DNA of 53,293 bases from Candidatus Peribacteria bacterium RIFOXYB1_FULL_54_35. GTDB lineage: Bacteria > Patescibacteriota > Gracilibacteria > Peribacterales > Peribacteraceae. Below are positions 7,555 through 15,817 of this stretch, piece after piece. The notes under the pieces are model-generated. The model did not search any database. It saw nothing but the letters and a program-made list of their open reading frames with translations, and was not told where the DNA came from. The translations under genes were made by a program, and so were the position numbers. How positions within the stretch are numbered: the stretch's first letter is position 1; each line of letters begins with the position of its first letter. The stretch covers positions 1,277 to 54,569 of the forward strand of contig MFYJ01000010.1 of assembly GCA_001787755.1 (NCBI GenBank). Direction: 5' to 3'.

Positions 7555-8364
7555 ATGCCCTCAGCTTTCCAGATCGTCGGCATTCTCAACGTCACTCCGG
7601 ATTCCTACTTCGACGGGGGGAAGTTCAATGCACTCGAAGCCGCAGTGCGGCGGGCAGGGGAAATGCTGGAGGAAGGAGCGGATATCATAGAAATCGGCGG
7701 AGAGTCCACCGGACCGGGATCCAAAAATGTGGTCCTGGAAGAAGAGCAGGCACGGACAGTTGGCGTCATCAGGGCAGTACGGAAGGCGTATCCACATGCG
7801 CAGGTTTCCATCGATACGTATAAAGCAGCTATTGCCGCCGAAGCTATCAGTGCCGGAGTGATGATGGTAAATGATGTGACAGCGGGGAGGGGGGACCCGA
7901 AGATGCTTTCGGTCATTGAAAAGAGTGCTGTGCAGTATGTGCTTATGTATGCCAAAGACAATTCTCCAAGAACGACGGTTCGGGAAACACAGTACGATGA
8001 TGTTGTTGCGACAGTGAAGAAGTTTCTCCGTGAGCGGAAGGAAGCGGCAGTGCAGGCAGGCATCGCAGAAGACCACATCATTCTCGATCCTGGCATGGGG
8101 CACTTCGTTTCCAGTGATCCGAAGTATTCTTACGAAATACTCAGGAGGCTCTCTGAGTTCTGTGATCTTGGTTCTCCTCTCTTGGTCAGTCCCTCACGAA
8201 AATCCTTTCTCGCTGGCAGCGAGAACCTCCCTGCCGGGGAGCGTCTTCCTGGCACCATTGCTGCATCCGCTATTGCTGTTTTGAATGGTGCAGCCTACAT
8301 CCGCACGCATGATGTCCTCCCGGTTCGGCGTGCTTGTGAGGTTGCGCAGCGTATCGGCTCTTAG
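7555..8364 (+). CDS. folP: Dihydropteroate synthase
   Basis: 269 residues. The enzyme joins 6-hydroxymethyl-dihydropterin diphosphate and p-aminobenzoate in folate synthesis. The TIM-barrel signatures are in place: VGILNVTPDSYFDGGKF at the start (canonical GILNVTPDSF-DGG), IIEIGGESTGPGS (canonical DIGGESTRPG, with Arg changed to Gly), VSIDTYKAAIAAEAI, VNDVTAG, ILDPGMGHF (canonical DPGIGF) and SPSRKSFL (canonical G-SRKSF). I take the ATG at 7555 because all homology starts there and because TACAAT at 7543-7548 puts the transcription start on that ATG. Longer upstream frames are unsupported. The stop overlaps the stop of the convergent pilin-like gene by three bases. No other folate gene lies in the window. 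Confidence 0.9.
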   Translation: MPSAFQIVGILNVTPDSYFDGGKFNALEAAVRRAGEMLEEGADIIEIGGESTGPGSKNVVLEEEQARTVGVIRAVRKAYPHAQVSIDTYKAAIAAEAISAGVMMVNDVTAGRGDPKMLSVIEKSAVQYVLMYAKDNSPRTTVRETQYDDVVATVKKFLRERKEAAVQAGIAEDHIILDPGMGHFVSSDPKYSYEILRRLSEFCDLGSPLLVSPSRKSFLAGSENLPAGERLPGTIAASAIAVLNGAAYIRTHDVLPVRRACEVAQRIGS

Positions 8365-9260
8365 AAGCCGGATGCAACTTGTGTGAAGACGAACGCCAGT
8401 CCGTAGCTGATCAGGATGACGGCCATGCCGAGCAGCACGCGGAGAATCATGTTCTTGGAGCGCGTTGCCACTTCCTGGTCACCTTTATTGATGACGAGAA
8501 TGATGCCCGCAATGACAATGACAACCACGCCTGCGAGTGCCATGAATGCAACAACTTTCGTTGTGACATCCACCACCGTATCCACGATGCCCTGCGCATC
8601 ATTTGTGCCGGCCGAAATACCGCTTACGTCTTCTACAGTACTACCGATCGAGCGGGTAATCGCGAGCTTGGCGACAATAATAATAATGCCCGCACAGATG
8701 GAGAAAATAGTCCTTCGGATGTTGGCGATGCCCTGATCTGTTCCAAACGTGACCACGGCTCGGATGCCGCTGATGATGATCATGAGGACGGCAATGACGA
8801 GGAGCGGTTCTTCTATGTAGTCTACGATGCCCAAAATTTCCTGAGAGAGAGTGCTTGCCCCTGCAGATCCAGACAGGTTGCCGGTTTGTACATACGCATT
8901 CCTGATAGGTTCTACGAGATTGATGAGAACGAGTGCTATCACGGCTGCCAAGAGTGTCCGTTTCGCAGTGCTGACCTGGTTTTCGTCCTGTGAGAGAACA
9001 AGTATGAAGCCGGCGATAATGATGATAAGCACTGCCACAATATCCACAAGCAGCCGAAGACCGCTCATAGATGCAAACACCACAGTCCCAATATCATCTC
9101 CACATACCCCTCCGGCACAGACATTGGACGAGAGCCCTGCTCCAGCCCCCACATCTGTGACTGCGCCGCCCGGGTCAGGCAGATACTGCGCCAGCGCTGT
9201 ATTTGCGATGAGGAGCAGAACGATGCTGAGTATGGCCAGTGGCAGGAAGGAATAGCGCAT
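8361..9260 (-). CDS. Secreted/membrane protein with two VirB2-like (T4SS pilin) modules
   Basis: 299 residues. A signal peptide (MRYSFLPLAILSIVLLLIANTALA) is followed by a short extracellular part with CAGGVCGDD and then three pairs of hydrophobic helices. Each pair has a polar basic turn: the first reads LSQDENQVSTAKRTLLAA, the second FGTDQGIANIRRTIFSI and the third KGDQEVATRSKNMILRV. Two long helices joined by a short charged loop resemble the VirB2/TrbC pilin hairpin, and CPR genomes carry many such T4SS-pilin-family genes. The family link is by pattern, not alignment. It is the second gene of a two-gene minus-strand unit, four bases after the related upstream gene. Role in DNA uptake, conjugation or other secretion is unproven; no VirB4/VirB6 is in view. 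Confidence 0.65.
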   Translation of the reverse strand: MRYSFLPLAILSIVLLLIANTALAQYLPDPGGAVTDVGAGAGLSSNVCAGGVCGDDIGTVVFASMSGLRLLVDIVAVLIIIIAGFILVLSQDENQVSTAKRTLLAAVIALVLINLVEPIRNAYVQTGNLSGSAGASTLSQEILGIVDYIEEPLLVIAVLMIIISGIRAVVTFGTDQGIANIRRTIFSICAGIIIIVAKLAITRSIGSTVEDVSGISAGTNDAQGIVDTVVDVTTKVVAFMALAGVVVIVIAGIILVINKGDQEVATRSKNMILRVLLGMAVILISYGLAFVFTQVASGF

Positions 9261-9264
9261 GCTA

Positions 9265-10095
9265 TTACGTGAAGAGGGTGGTGATGCCGAAGGCGGTAAT
9301 GATCACTGCCAGTGCGACAACACAGGTAATTACGAGCTTCTTGGCGCGTTCTTTCAGGCTTTCCTCGACGGAAACGATGAGCATGATGCCTGAGACAATG
9401 AGGCCGATGACTACAATGGCGCCGAAGATCGTGAGGGCGAACCGTGCAATACCGAATGCTTCGGCGATAACCGGTGCAGTGGTCTTCGTGACGTAGAACG
9501 CATCCACAATAGTACTTGCGAGTATGACGAATGCTGCGCCGATCATGCCGTGCAGCAGGCGCTTGCGTGCTTTGTCTATGTCACCGTCCTCGAAGGCGAC
9601 AATGAGCCGAATACCCTGTATGACAATGTTGAGCAGCACGACAGTGGCGAGCAGTGCCTTGAAGAACACGATGACGTTGAGGATTACTGTGTTGAATGGT
9701 GCTTCATCTACGAGATTTCCAGTCGGGCTTGTGAATGTATCGGAAAAGAGGAATGCTCCTCCTACGATGATCGAGCCGGCCAGGGCATGCGCATATGCCA
9801 TTTTCACTTCGCTGACTGTGCTTTCATTGTGGCTCCCGACGAGCAATTTAATGCCGTAGAAGATGAGCATGGCAATCAGGAGGCCGCCGAAGATCACGCT
9901 CCTGGCCCCTTTTGGTCCGGAAATGAGGTTTGTGATGTACGGTATGGGATCCGAGGAGTTATAGCAGCCAACTCCACCTACCCCCACAACCGGGCAGGGA
10001 TCGGCGTAGATGTTGCTAAAGTCAATCTGTGCGAGTGCTCCTGCTGGCACCAGAAGTGCTGCAGCAATGCCTGCGAGAATGGCAAAATGTCGCAT
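9265..10095 (-). CDS. Secreted/membrane protein with VirB2-like (T4SS pilin) modules
   Basis: 276 residues. A signal peptide ends at ALA-QID (about residue 22) and a short region with two or three cysteines (DPCPVVGVGGVGCYN) follows. Helix pairs separated by basic loops then repeat: GSHNESTVSEVKMAYAHAL, FEDGDIDKARKRLLHGM, VEESLKERAKKLVIT. The layout matches the downstream neighbour, so the pair arose by duplication, and each protein itself contains several copies of the helix-loop-helix unit. It heads a two-gene transcript on the minus strand. By family it is predicted as a pilin-like or channel-forming component in the cytoplasmic membrane. Confidence 0.65.
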   Translation of the reverse strand: MRHFAILAGIAAALLVPAGALAQIDFSNIYADPCPVVGVGGVGCYNSSDPIPYITNLISGPKGARSVIFGGLLIAMLIFYGIKLLVGSHNESTVSEVKMAYAHALAGSIIVGGAFLFSDTFTSPTGNLVDEAPFNTVILNVIVFFKALLATVVLLNIVIQGIRLIVAFEDGDIDKARKRLLHGMIGAAFVILASTIVDAFYVTKTTAPVIAEAFGIARFALTIFGAIVVIGLIVSGIMLIVSVEESLKERAKKLVITCVVALAVIITAFGITTLFT

Positions 10096-10251
10096 AAATC
10101 ACATTATTATAGCAGAATTCCGGCTCTGAGCCAATATGAGGGATTGGCAGGTTCTTCAATATCCCTTCGGTGATCCTCTGGGAAGCCAGGGCCCTGAAGG
10201 CTGAGAAACTTCACATTGGGGGAAATGGAAAGCAGAAATCCACTCACTTCA

Positions 10252-10279
10252 TTGAAGTTTTACGGTTTCTCCTTATCAT
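10252..10279 (+). promoter_or_regulatory. Promoter giving a leaderless mRNA for the BI-1 protein
   Basis: TTGAAG (10252-10257), 16-bp spacer, TATCAT (10274-10279). The ATG at 10286 is seven bases beyond the -10 box, at the expected transcription start. Confidence 0.55.
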
Positions 10280-10285
10280 GAAGAC

Positions 10286-10981
10286 ATGGAACAACCTTAC
10301 TCTCCGGTCCAAAGCCGGCCCATTGCCATCAGCCAGTCCACGGAAGCCCAGGTCTATGGGCTCTTTGCCGTTGCCATGGCGCTCACTGTGCTCGGTGTCT
10401 TCATTGGGATGCAGTATGCTCCCGTGCTTCTAACCACAGGGCTTCATTTCTTCTTCCTGTTCGCAGAGCTCGGGCTCATTTTCACTGCAGGCCTGTGGAT
10501 GAATAAATCGCCTCTGAACTATCTCCTCTTCGGTCTTTTCCCCCTCATTTCCGGGTTCACCATTACGCCGTACATTCTCTCTGTGCTCACAGGCTATGCG
10601 AATGGGGGAAGCATTCTGCTCAATGCACTTTCCGCAACAGGCTTCATGGCGGCGTCTGCAGCGGTGTTTGCGAAGACAACGAAGTGGAACCTCGGCGTTA
10701 TGGGCAAGGCGCTGTTCCTTGCACTCATTGGGCTCATTCTCGTTGGCCTCCTACAGATTTTTGTTCCTTCCCTGCAGACGAGTCAGTTTGAACTCATGCT
10801 CTCAGGTGTTGGTGTGGTGATTTTTGCTCTCTTCATGGCGTATGACCTGCAGCGCATTGAACATCTTGGGAAGATGGGCGCGCATCCTATGATGCTTGCA
10901 CTCAGTCTCTATCTCGATATCTTCAACCTCTTCCTCTACATCCTCCGGTTCATGATTGCGCTCTCCGGCGACAGACGCTAA
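10286..10981 (+). CDS. Bax inhibitor-1 / YccA family membrane protein
   Basis: 231 residues with seven predicted transmembrane helices after a short polar N-terminus (MEQPYSPVQSRP). The hallmark of the family is at the C-terminus: FALFMAYDLQRIEH, where the Asp is part of the pH-sensing pair, and ALSLYLDIFNLFLYILR, which holds the second Asp. ALSATGFMAASAAVFA is the usual central helix. Structural work on bacterial BI-1 (BsYetJ) describes a pH-gated calcium leak; in other bacteria YccA modulates FtsH. I can only say it is a family member. It is transcribed alone from its own promoter; the next gene also has its own. Confidence 0.88.
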   Translation: MEQPYSPVQSRPIAISQSTEAQVYGLFAVAMALTVLGVFIGMQYAPVLLTTGLHFFFLFAELGLIFTAGLWMNKSPLNYLLFGLFPLISGFTITPYILSVLTGYANGGSILLNALSATGFMAASAAVFAKTTKWNLGVMGKALFLALIGLILVGLLQIFVPSLQTSQFELMLSGVGVVIFALFMAYDLQRIEHLGKMGAHPMMLALSLYLDIFNLFLYILRFMIALSGDRR

Positions 10982-10996
10982 AAGAGCGGCTTTTCT

Positions 10997-11025
10997 TTGA
11001 CCAGGGTACGGGTTTTCCGTAGGAT
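10997..11025 (+). promoter_or_regulatory. Promoter of the bL32-like/nusB/rnc region
   Basis: TTGACC (10997-11002), 17-bp spacer, TAGGAT (11020-11025). The start codon at 11037 is 12 bases past the -10 box, so the leader is at most about five nucleotides. Confidence 0.5.
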
Positions 11026-11036
11026 TCCCCCACACT

Positions 11037-11222
11037 ATGACAAAGCGACCTACACCCAAGAAACGGCGTGAAAAGAGCAGAGGGAGAACACAGTATGCTG
11101 TGTACGAGCAGAAGCAGCTTCGCAAGCTGGAGAATAGGCGGAATTCGCCGTATGCAGTTGCAGCAGAGCCCAAGGGTAAGGAAGAGAAGCTGCTTAAGGG
11201 CATTACAAGAATCAAAGCGTAG
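11037..11222 (+). CDS. rpmF: Small basic protein, probably ribosomal protein bL32
   Basis: 61 residues, strongly basic. The start MTKRPTPKKRREKSRGRTQ resembles the bL32 N-terminus (VPKRKTSKSR-R-RR) with Pro-Lys-Lys-Arg and Lys-Ser-Arg in the same spacing. The zinc-ribbon cysteines that many bL32 proteins carry are absent, as in the cysteine-free forms of the family. The context supports the call: bL32 genes often sit next to rnc, and here nusB and rnc follow on the same strand. I cannot exclude another small RNA-binding protein. It has its own near-leaderless promoter. Confidence 0.5.
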   Translation: MTKRPTPKKRREKSRGRTQYAVYEQKQLRKLENRRNSPYAVAAEPKGKEEKLLKGITRIKA

Positions 11223-11308
11223 CTTTGATGAATTGATAATCGATTATTGTTAATGGATACTATTTGCAGCATTCAGCTACTTCACAGCCCGTTCCTCTCA
11301 TTCTCACC

Positions 11309-11713
11309 ATGGCTCGCAAAAGACACCTCTCGCGCATTGCAGTGATGCAGGTACTCTTTGAACGCGAGAACCATGAACTCGATATTGAGAAGGCCCTGAT
11401 CCGCGATGCGCGGGAGTTAGGTGACATTGATGAGTCATTTGCCGTCTCACTTCTTGCCGGAGTAATGGGAAAGGAGCAGAAACTTAAGGAGATTGTGCAG
11501 GCCGATGCTCCGCAGTGGTCCCTTGACCGTATGGATCCCATTTCGCGATGTACATTGCTCATGGCGGCCTATGAACTGGTATTCGGAAATGATGCTCCTC
11601 CTGCAGTTGTCATGAACGAAGCGATAGAGATTGCCAAGGAGTATGGGACGGAAGAGAGCGGGAAATTCGTCAATGGTGTTCTCAATGCCATTGCCCACCG
11701 GAAGAAGAAGTAG
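11309..11713 (+). CDS. nusB: Transcription antitermination factor NusB
   Basis: 134 residues from the ATG at 11309. A TTG-initiated extension of 15 residues in the same frame has no family support. NusB binds boxA RNA together with S10 (NusE) in antitermination complexes on rRNA operons. The all-helical fold shows RIAVMQVLFERE at the N-terminus (canonical R--A-QALY), DRMDPISRCTLLMAAYELVF (canonical ---ER-IL--A-YEL) and VVMNEAIEIAKEYGTEESGKFVNGVLNAI (canonical V-INEAVELAK-F---S--FVNGVLD). Its partner S10 is encoded about 1.2 kb away on the other strand. It lies between the bL32-like gene and rnc. A TACTAT box at 11258-11263 may start a 40-nt leader. Confidence 0.93.
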   Translation: MARKRHLSRIAVMQVLFERENHELDIEKALIRDARELGDIDESFAVSLLAGVMGKEQKLKEIVQADAPQWSLDRMDPISRCTLLMAAYELVFGNDAPPAVVMNEAIEIAKEYGTEESGKFVNGVLNAIAHRKKK

Positions 11714-11746
11714 AGCTCATCCTCTGTCTGTCCTATACTGCCACCA

Positions 11747-12439
11747 ATGCCACAGCCTGCATCCTTTGTTCTCCTTGAGAAGGCCATCGGTATCCGCTTC
11801 CGTAGTAAGGAATATCTTGTGCGTGCACTCACACACCGCAGTGCCCTCAGGCAAAGCAGGAGCAACGGCCACAATGAGCGGCTGGAGTTTCTGGGTGATG
11901 CGGTTCTCGAGCTCGTTGCGACGGAATACCTCTACCGTTTCAGCGAGAAATCGGAAGGGGAATTAACAAGTTGGCGCTCTGCGCTGGTGAAGGGGGAACA
12001 CCTGGCTACAGTTGCACGGGAGCTCAAGCTGGGGAGCTTTCTCTACATGAGCAGAGGAGAAGAAGCCAGTGGCGGTCGTGAGAAACCTTCTACCCTCGCG
12101 AATGCCTTGGAAGCGCTCATTGGAGCTATGTACGTGGATCAGGGTTTTGAGAAGGCTGCAGCATTCTGCAAGGATTTTATCCTTGTCCGTCTGCAGGAGT
12201 TACTTGCGCAGGGGAAGCACAGGGACGATAAGAGTTTTTTCCAGGAGAAGTCGCAGGAGCAGTTTGGCGTTACTCCGCACTACGAGGTAGTGGAGGAATC
12301 CGGTCCTGATCACGACAAGCAGTTTGTCTGTGCGGTATTCATTGGGGAAGAGAAGATTGCAGAGGGGGAGGGCAACAGCAAACAACGTGCCGAACAGGAG
12401 GCCGCGAAGGCCGGTGTGAAGAAGAAAGGGTGGGAATGA
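11747..12439 (+). CDS. rnc: Ribonuclease III
   Basis: 230 residues, the standard length. It cleaves double-stranded RNA in rRNA and mRNA maturation. The endonuclease domain (about 1-155) has the signature NERLEFLGDAVLELVATEYLY with the catalytic Glu and Asp, ALTHRSA upstream, and NALEALIGAMYVDQG carrying the second metal-binding Asp/Glu set. The double-stranded RNA-binding domain (about 160-230) shows KSFFQEKSQEQFGVTPHYEV and GEGNSKQRAEQEAAKAG. TATACT at 11734-11739 places the transcription start next to the ATG, so it may also be expressed as a leaderless message in addition to readthrough from nusB, 33 bp upstream. The stop codon is TGA. Confidence 0.95.
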   Translation: MPQPASFVLLEKAIGIRFRSKEYLVRALTHRSALRQSRSNGHNERLEFLGDAVLELVATEYLYRFSEKSEGELTSWRSALVKGEHLATVARELKLGSFLYMSRGEEASGGREKPSTLANALEALIGAMYVDQGFEKAAAFCKDFILVRLQELLAQGKHRDDKSFFQEKSQEQFGVTPHYEVVEESGPDHDKQFVCAVFIGEEKIAEGEGNSKQRAEQEAAKAGVKKKGWE

Positions 12440-12442
12440 GCT

Positions 12443-12543
12443 TGATAGCTCATTAGCTTCATTAGCTGATTAGCTTCACAAGGAAAGTAACAAGATATCA
12501 GATCCAAACTCCAAATCCCTAATGAAGCTAATGAAGCTATACA
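12443..12543. repeat. Inverted-arm intergenic element, GCTTCATTA word
   Basis: It lies between the convergent rnc and rpsJ. The left arm is built from ATTAGCTTC and TTAGCTGATTAGC words. The right arm (about 12518-12540) carries CTAATGAAG words complementary to it. The reverse complement of its centre (GGGATTTGGAGTTTGGATCTGATATC) is closely similar to the right half of the element at 46339-46600, so these two are homologous copies. Confidence 0.7.
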
Positions 12544-12556
12544 CCTAACAAGCTGG

Positions 12557-13093
12557 TTACGTCATCTTAATCTCAATATCCACCCCGGAAGGCAGGCTCA
12601 AGTTCTGCAGGCTCTCGATAGTCTTAAAGGTGGTTTCTTTAAGGTCAATCAGGCGGCGATGCGTGCGCATCTCGAACTGGTCACGCGCATCTTTGTGCAC
12701 AAACGTTGAGCGGTTCACTGTGAATTTGCGGATTTTTGTAGGAAGGGGGATAGGGCCATGAATAACAGCTCCGGTACGTTCTGCGGTATCGACAATCTTC
12801 CCGACGGCTTCATCAAGTACGATATGGTCAAATGCACTCAGACGAATGCGAATAGATGGGACTTTCTGCTCCTTCTTCTTGTCGGCCGTAGCCTTGCTTG
12901 CCGGCCGTAGCTTCAGCGAAGGCTGGGCGGAGGCTGATGGTGTGGCTTTTCCCGCTGACTCCTTTGGAGATTCCTCCTTTTTCTTCGGTTCTGGCTTCTT
13001 TACTATCTTGGGAGATGGTTTCTTCTTCTTGTCGGCCGTAGTCCGCGCCAAGCGGACGGAGGCTGACGGTGCAGATTTCTTCACGGGAGTCAT
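12557..13093 (-). CDS. rpsJ: Ribosomal protein uS10 with a long basic N-terminal extension
   Basis: 178 residues against the usual 100-105. The C-terminal 100 are a clear S10: [40 protein letters not shown] with the conserved PIPLPTK loop, [19 protein letters not shown] and [11 protein letters not shown]. The first 75 residues are almost only Lys, Pro, Ala, Ser and Glu ([20 protein letters not shown], then [14 protein letters not shown]) and should be disordered. The segment KATADKKK occurs twice with a matching DNA repeat (TTCTTCTTGTCGGCCGTAG). S10 also acts as NusE with NusB. It follows tuf on the minus strand; the rest of the S10 operon is not here. An attenuator-like hairpin separates it from tuf. 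Confidence 0.92.
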   Translation of the reverse strand: MTPVKKSAPSASVRLARTTADKKKKPSPKIVKKPEPKKKEESPKESAGKATPSASAQPSLKLRPASKATADKKKEQKVPSIRIRLSAFDHIVLDEAVGKIVDTAERTGAVIHGPIPLPTKIRKFTVNRSTFVHKDARDQFEMRTHRRLIDLKETTFKTIESLQNLSLPSGVDIEIKMT

Positions 13094-13123
13094 TGTGCGG
13101 AGAGGGGAAAGAGCGGGGAGAAG

Positions 13124-13145
13124 AAGGGGCGGGAACCGCCCCCTT
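13124..13145 (-). terminator. Hairpin between tuf and rpsJ
   Basis: A GC-rich stem of seven pairs (GGGGCGG/CCGCCCC) lies eight bases after the tuf stop. The minus-strand tail is pyrimidine-rich (CTTCTTCTCC) but not a true T-run. It could be a partial terminator that lowers rpsJ relative to tuf, or a processing site. Confidence 0.45.
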
Positions 13146-13153
13146 TCATATGC

Positions 13154-14335
13154 TTACTGGAGAATCTTGGTCACAACGCCGGCTCCGACGGTGCGGCCGC
13201 CTTCGCGGATGGCAAAACGCGTTCCTTCGTCGAGTGCGATTGGAGCACCGAGAGTCACGACGAATTTCACTTTGTCGCCCGGCATGACCATTTCGACATT
13301 GTCAGGCAGTTCCACTGTTCCTGTCACGTCTGTGGTGCGGATGTAGAACTGTGGCTTGTACCCCTTGAAGAACGGAGTGTGACGTCCGCCTTCCTCTTTG
13401 GTGAGAATGTACACCTCAGAATCAAACTTGGTGTGAGGAGTGATGGAGCCTTTGGTGGCGATCACCTGCCCACGCTCGATTTCCTCGCGCTCAACTCCGC
13501 GGAGGAGCAGGCCCACGTTGTCTCCGGCGATACCCTCATCCAGCATTTTGTGGAACATTTCCACACCGGTGACAACCACCTTGCGCGTCTCCCGGATGCC
13601 GATGATCTCTACTTCATCGTTCACCTTTACTTTGCCCTGATCTATACGACCGGTAGCGACTGTCCCGCGCCCCTTGATAGAGAACACGTCCTCAACGGAC
13701 ATGAGGAACGGCTTGTCGACTTCTCGCTTTGGTACAGGGATGTACTCATCGAGGGTGTCGAGGAGTTCCTTGATCTTCTTCACCTGCTCAGGGTCACCCT
13801 CAAGGGCTTTGAGAGCGGATCCCTTGATAATGGGGGTCTTATCCCCAGGGAAATCGTACTTATTGAGGAGTTCGCGGATTTCCACTTCCACGAGATCAAG
13901 AAGCTCAGGGTCGGTGACCATGTCCACCTTGTTCAGGAACACGACGATATACGGCACGTTCACCTGGCGGGCGAGCAGAATGTGTTCACGTGTCTGCGGC
14001 ATAGGGCCGTCTGCAGCGGAAACGACAAGAATGGCTGCGTCCATCTGAGCGGCGCCAGTGATCATGTTTTTCACGTAGTCCGCGTGTCCAGGACAGTCAA
14101 CGTGTGCGTAGTGACGTTTTGCTGATTCGTACTCCACGTGGGAAGTAGCGATGGTAATACCGCGCTCGCGCTCTTCCGGAGCGTTGTCGATCTGGTCGAA
14201 GCCCTTCTTCTCCGATTCCGGAGAGAAGTTCAATGAGAGAGCGGCTGTCAGCGTGGTTTTTCCGTGGTCAACGTGACCGATAGTTCCGACATTGATATGT
14301 GGCTTGCTGCGGTCGAACTTCTTCTGGTCTGCCAT
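13154..14335 (-). CDS. tuf: Translation elongation factor Tu
   Basis: 393 residues from the ATG at 14335, the normal length; the ten-residue upstream extension is not conserved. EF-Tu is the GTPase that delivers aminoacyl-tRNA to the ribosome. Switch and nucleotide motifs are intact: GHVDHGKTT (P-loop, residue 19 on), RERGITI (switch I), [15 protein letters not shown] (G3), NKVDM (G4) and GSALKAL (G5). Domain 2 has RGTVATGRI and domain 3 has [13 protein letters not shown] and PGDKVKFVV. In place of the usual I--VLA linker after GKTTLTAA it reads [13 protein letters not shown]. tuf followed by rpsJ is the ancestral order of the str and S10 operons, but fusA is not upstream; a glycosyltransferase is divergent there. 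Confidence 0.97.
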   Translation of the reverse strand: MADQKKFDRSKPHINVGTIGHVDHGKTTLTAALSLNFSPESEKKGFDQIDNAPEERERGITIATSHVEYESAKRHYAHVDCPGHADYVKNMITGAAQMDAAILVVSAADGPMPQTREHILLARQVNVPYIVVFLNKVDMVTDPELLDLVEVEIRELLNKYDFPGDKTPIIKGSALKALEGDPEQVKKIKELLDTLDEYIPVPKREVDKPFLMSVEDVFSIKGRGTVATGRIDQGKVKVNDEVEIIGIRETRKVVVTGVEMFHKMLDEGIAGDNVGLLLRGVEREEIERGQVIATKGSITPHTKFDSEVYILTKEEGGRHTPFFKGYKPQFYIRTTDVTGTVELPDNVEMVMPGDKVKFVVTLGAPIALDEGTRFAIREGGRTVGAGVVTKILQ

Positions 14336-14472
14336 GCGAAAAAGGAGAAAGGAAACTAAATTCAAAAGAGAGAATAGACTCTCTTAGCCGCGAAAGTCTA
14401 GAAATATCTGCAAAAAGAGTCAATACATATTGCGGCAATAACGCTGTCTGGTTCTCTGTTCTTGGCATTGGA

Positions 14473-15804
14473 GTGGATGGCGAAAGATGCTGTACCATTC
14501 TTTCCATAGCGCAAGAAAGAAGCAGAGACGGCCCTGAGAACCTGTATAAGTGGTGTTGCTACGCCATTGTGGCTTCCGCTCTTCTTCCTTCTCTCATTAT
14601 ATTTTGCTTTCTGCAAGCTGATGCTCCTCTCCCAAGCGTGGTACAGGAAATGCGCCTGTCTCCGTATTACCCGCTCCGTTTTTCTCTGGATGGACAGCGA
14701 GGAGTAGACCTCTATCACACATTTATTTTTGCAGAGGCGTGGTCGGATGGTTTTTCCCCCTACGGCCCCATACCCGATAGGTATTTTCAGAATTACCAAT
14801 GGGATCGTACGCCTGTACATCCCCCTTTTACGTACTTTGTGTATCGCATGTTAGTCCCTCTGGGTTTCCCGGCAGTGAGAACTATCCACACCATTGCAAA
14901 ATTAGCGCTGTTCTTCCTTTCGGCAGCCGCTGTGCTCTGGTCTTTGAGGGCGGAAAAGGTCCTTCTGCCAACTTTACTTGCGATTCTTTGTTGTATTTTT
15001 CTGTCGCCAACAGGGCTCTCGGAGCTTGAGAGGGGACAGTCGGAACTCTTTATTGCAGCTTCGTTCATGCTTGTGTTTGCCGCGGTGTTTCGTGACCGGG
15101 CATTGTGGCTTATTCTTGCGGGCATCGCTGCTTCGCTCAAAATATCGTCTCTGCTCTTTCTTGGTCCTTTCGTCTTCCTTGCGTTTGCAGTGAATAGAGA
15201 ACGGTTTGGACGCATGATTTTTGTTATTGCAGTGGTGTTCTTTTCCCTGCTCCTCTTTTTTCCGTTTCTGTCTGGATTTGCTCGTTCCATTCTTGTCGGG
15301 GATTTGCTTGTGGGTGGTGCAGACGGGAATCAATACGCTGATGGCGTGAGTTTTGCGCTCCTGTTTCCTTACTATATCGGGAAGAGCATCATCATCGCCT
15401 CTACAATGTTTTTTCTGGGAATATTCCTTTCCATTCGCGGAAGGGAACAGAGGACAGAATCATTTCTCCGGGCTTCTTTCCCCCTTGCAGTCATGCTCAT
15501 ACTGCAGGCCATAGGATTCCGGACGCTCTCATGGGAGTACAAGAGCGTGGAAATTCTTGCCCTGCTCCCGGGGCTCTACCTTTGGCTGAGGGAAGCACAC
15601 GTGTCTCTGTGGTATCAGCGTGTGGTTGCATCTTCCTACGGAGTACTGCTCATGGTTGTTTCCCATTTGTTCCCTTTCAAAAGCGGCATTCTTTTTGCAG
15701 AATATGCTGATATGGCTCGGGTGTATTTCATAGCATCCTGCCTGTTTTCATTCCTTGCACTTGTAGGAATATTGTCGGGGCGCACACGCGCTGCCAAAGT
15801 GTAG
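14473..15804 (+). CDS. Polytopic glycosyltransferase, GT87/DUF2029-like (copy 1)
   Basis: About 443 residues with roughly ten membrane helices. The start is uncertain. The frame is open far upstream (to 14299), but similarity to the next gene begins at DGPENLYKWCC, and the GTG at 14473 is the nearest plausible start. Motifs shared with copy 2 are LYHTFIFAEAWSDGFSPY, where the acidic loop after helix 1 is the likely catalytic site, PPFTYFVYRMLVPLGFP, LSPTGLSELERGQSELF, GIAASLKISSLLFLGPF and ALLPGLYLWL. This layout (D/E in the first loop, a G-L--L--GQ motif before a middle helix) is typical of DUF2029 (GT87) polyprenyl-phosphate-sugar-dependent transferases such as mycobacterial mannosyltransferases. 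Substrate unknown; a role in envelope glycans is inferred. Confidence 0.68.
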   Translation: MDGERCCTILSIAQERSRDGPENLYKWCCYAIVASALLPSLIIFCFLQADAPLPSVVQEMRLSPYYPLRFSLDGQRGVDLYHTFIFAEAWSDGFSPYGPIPDRYFQNYQWDRTPVHPPFTYFVYRMLVPLGFPAVRTIHTIAKLALFFLSAAAVLWSLRAEKVLLPTLLAILCCIFLSPTGLSELERGQSELFIAASFMLVFAAVFRDRALWLILAGIAASLKISSLLFLGPFVFLAFAVNRERFGRMIFVIAVVFFSLLLFFPFLSGFARSILVGDLLVGGADGNQYADGVSFALLFPYYIGKSIIIASTMFFLGIFLSIRGREQRTESFLRASFPLAVMLILQAIGFRTLSWEYKSVEILALLPGLYLWLREAHVSLWYQRVVASSYGVLLMVVSHLFPFKSGILFAEYADMARVYFIASCLFSFLALVGILSGRTRAAKV

Positions 15805-15817
15805 TACGATTGCAGGC

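Noticed and set aside
11700-12439. UGA recoded as glycine
   Set aside because: TGA ends rnc, glgP and others at the expected lengths and does not occur inside recognised genes.
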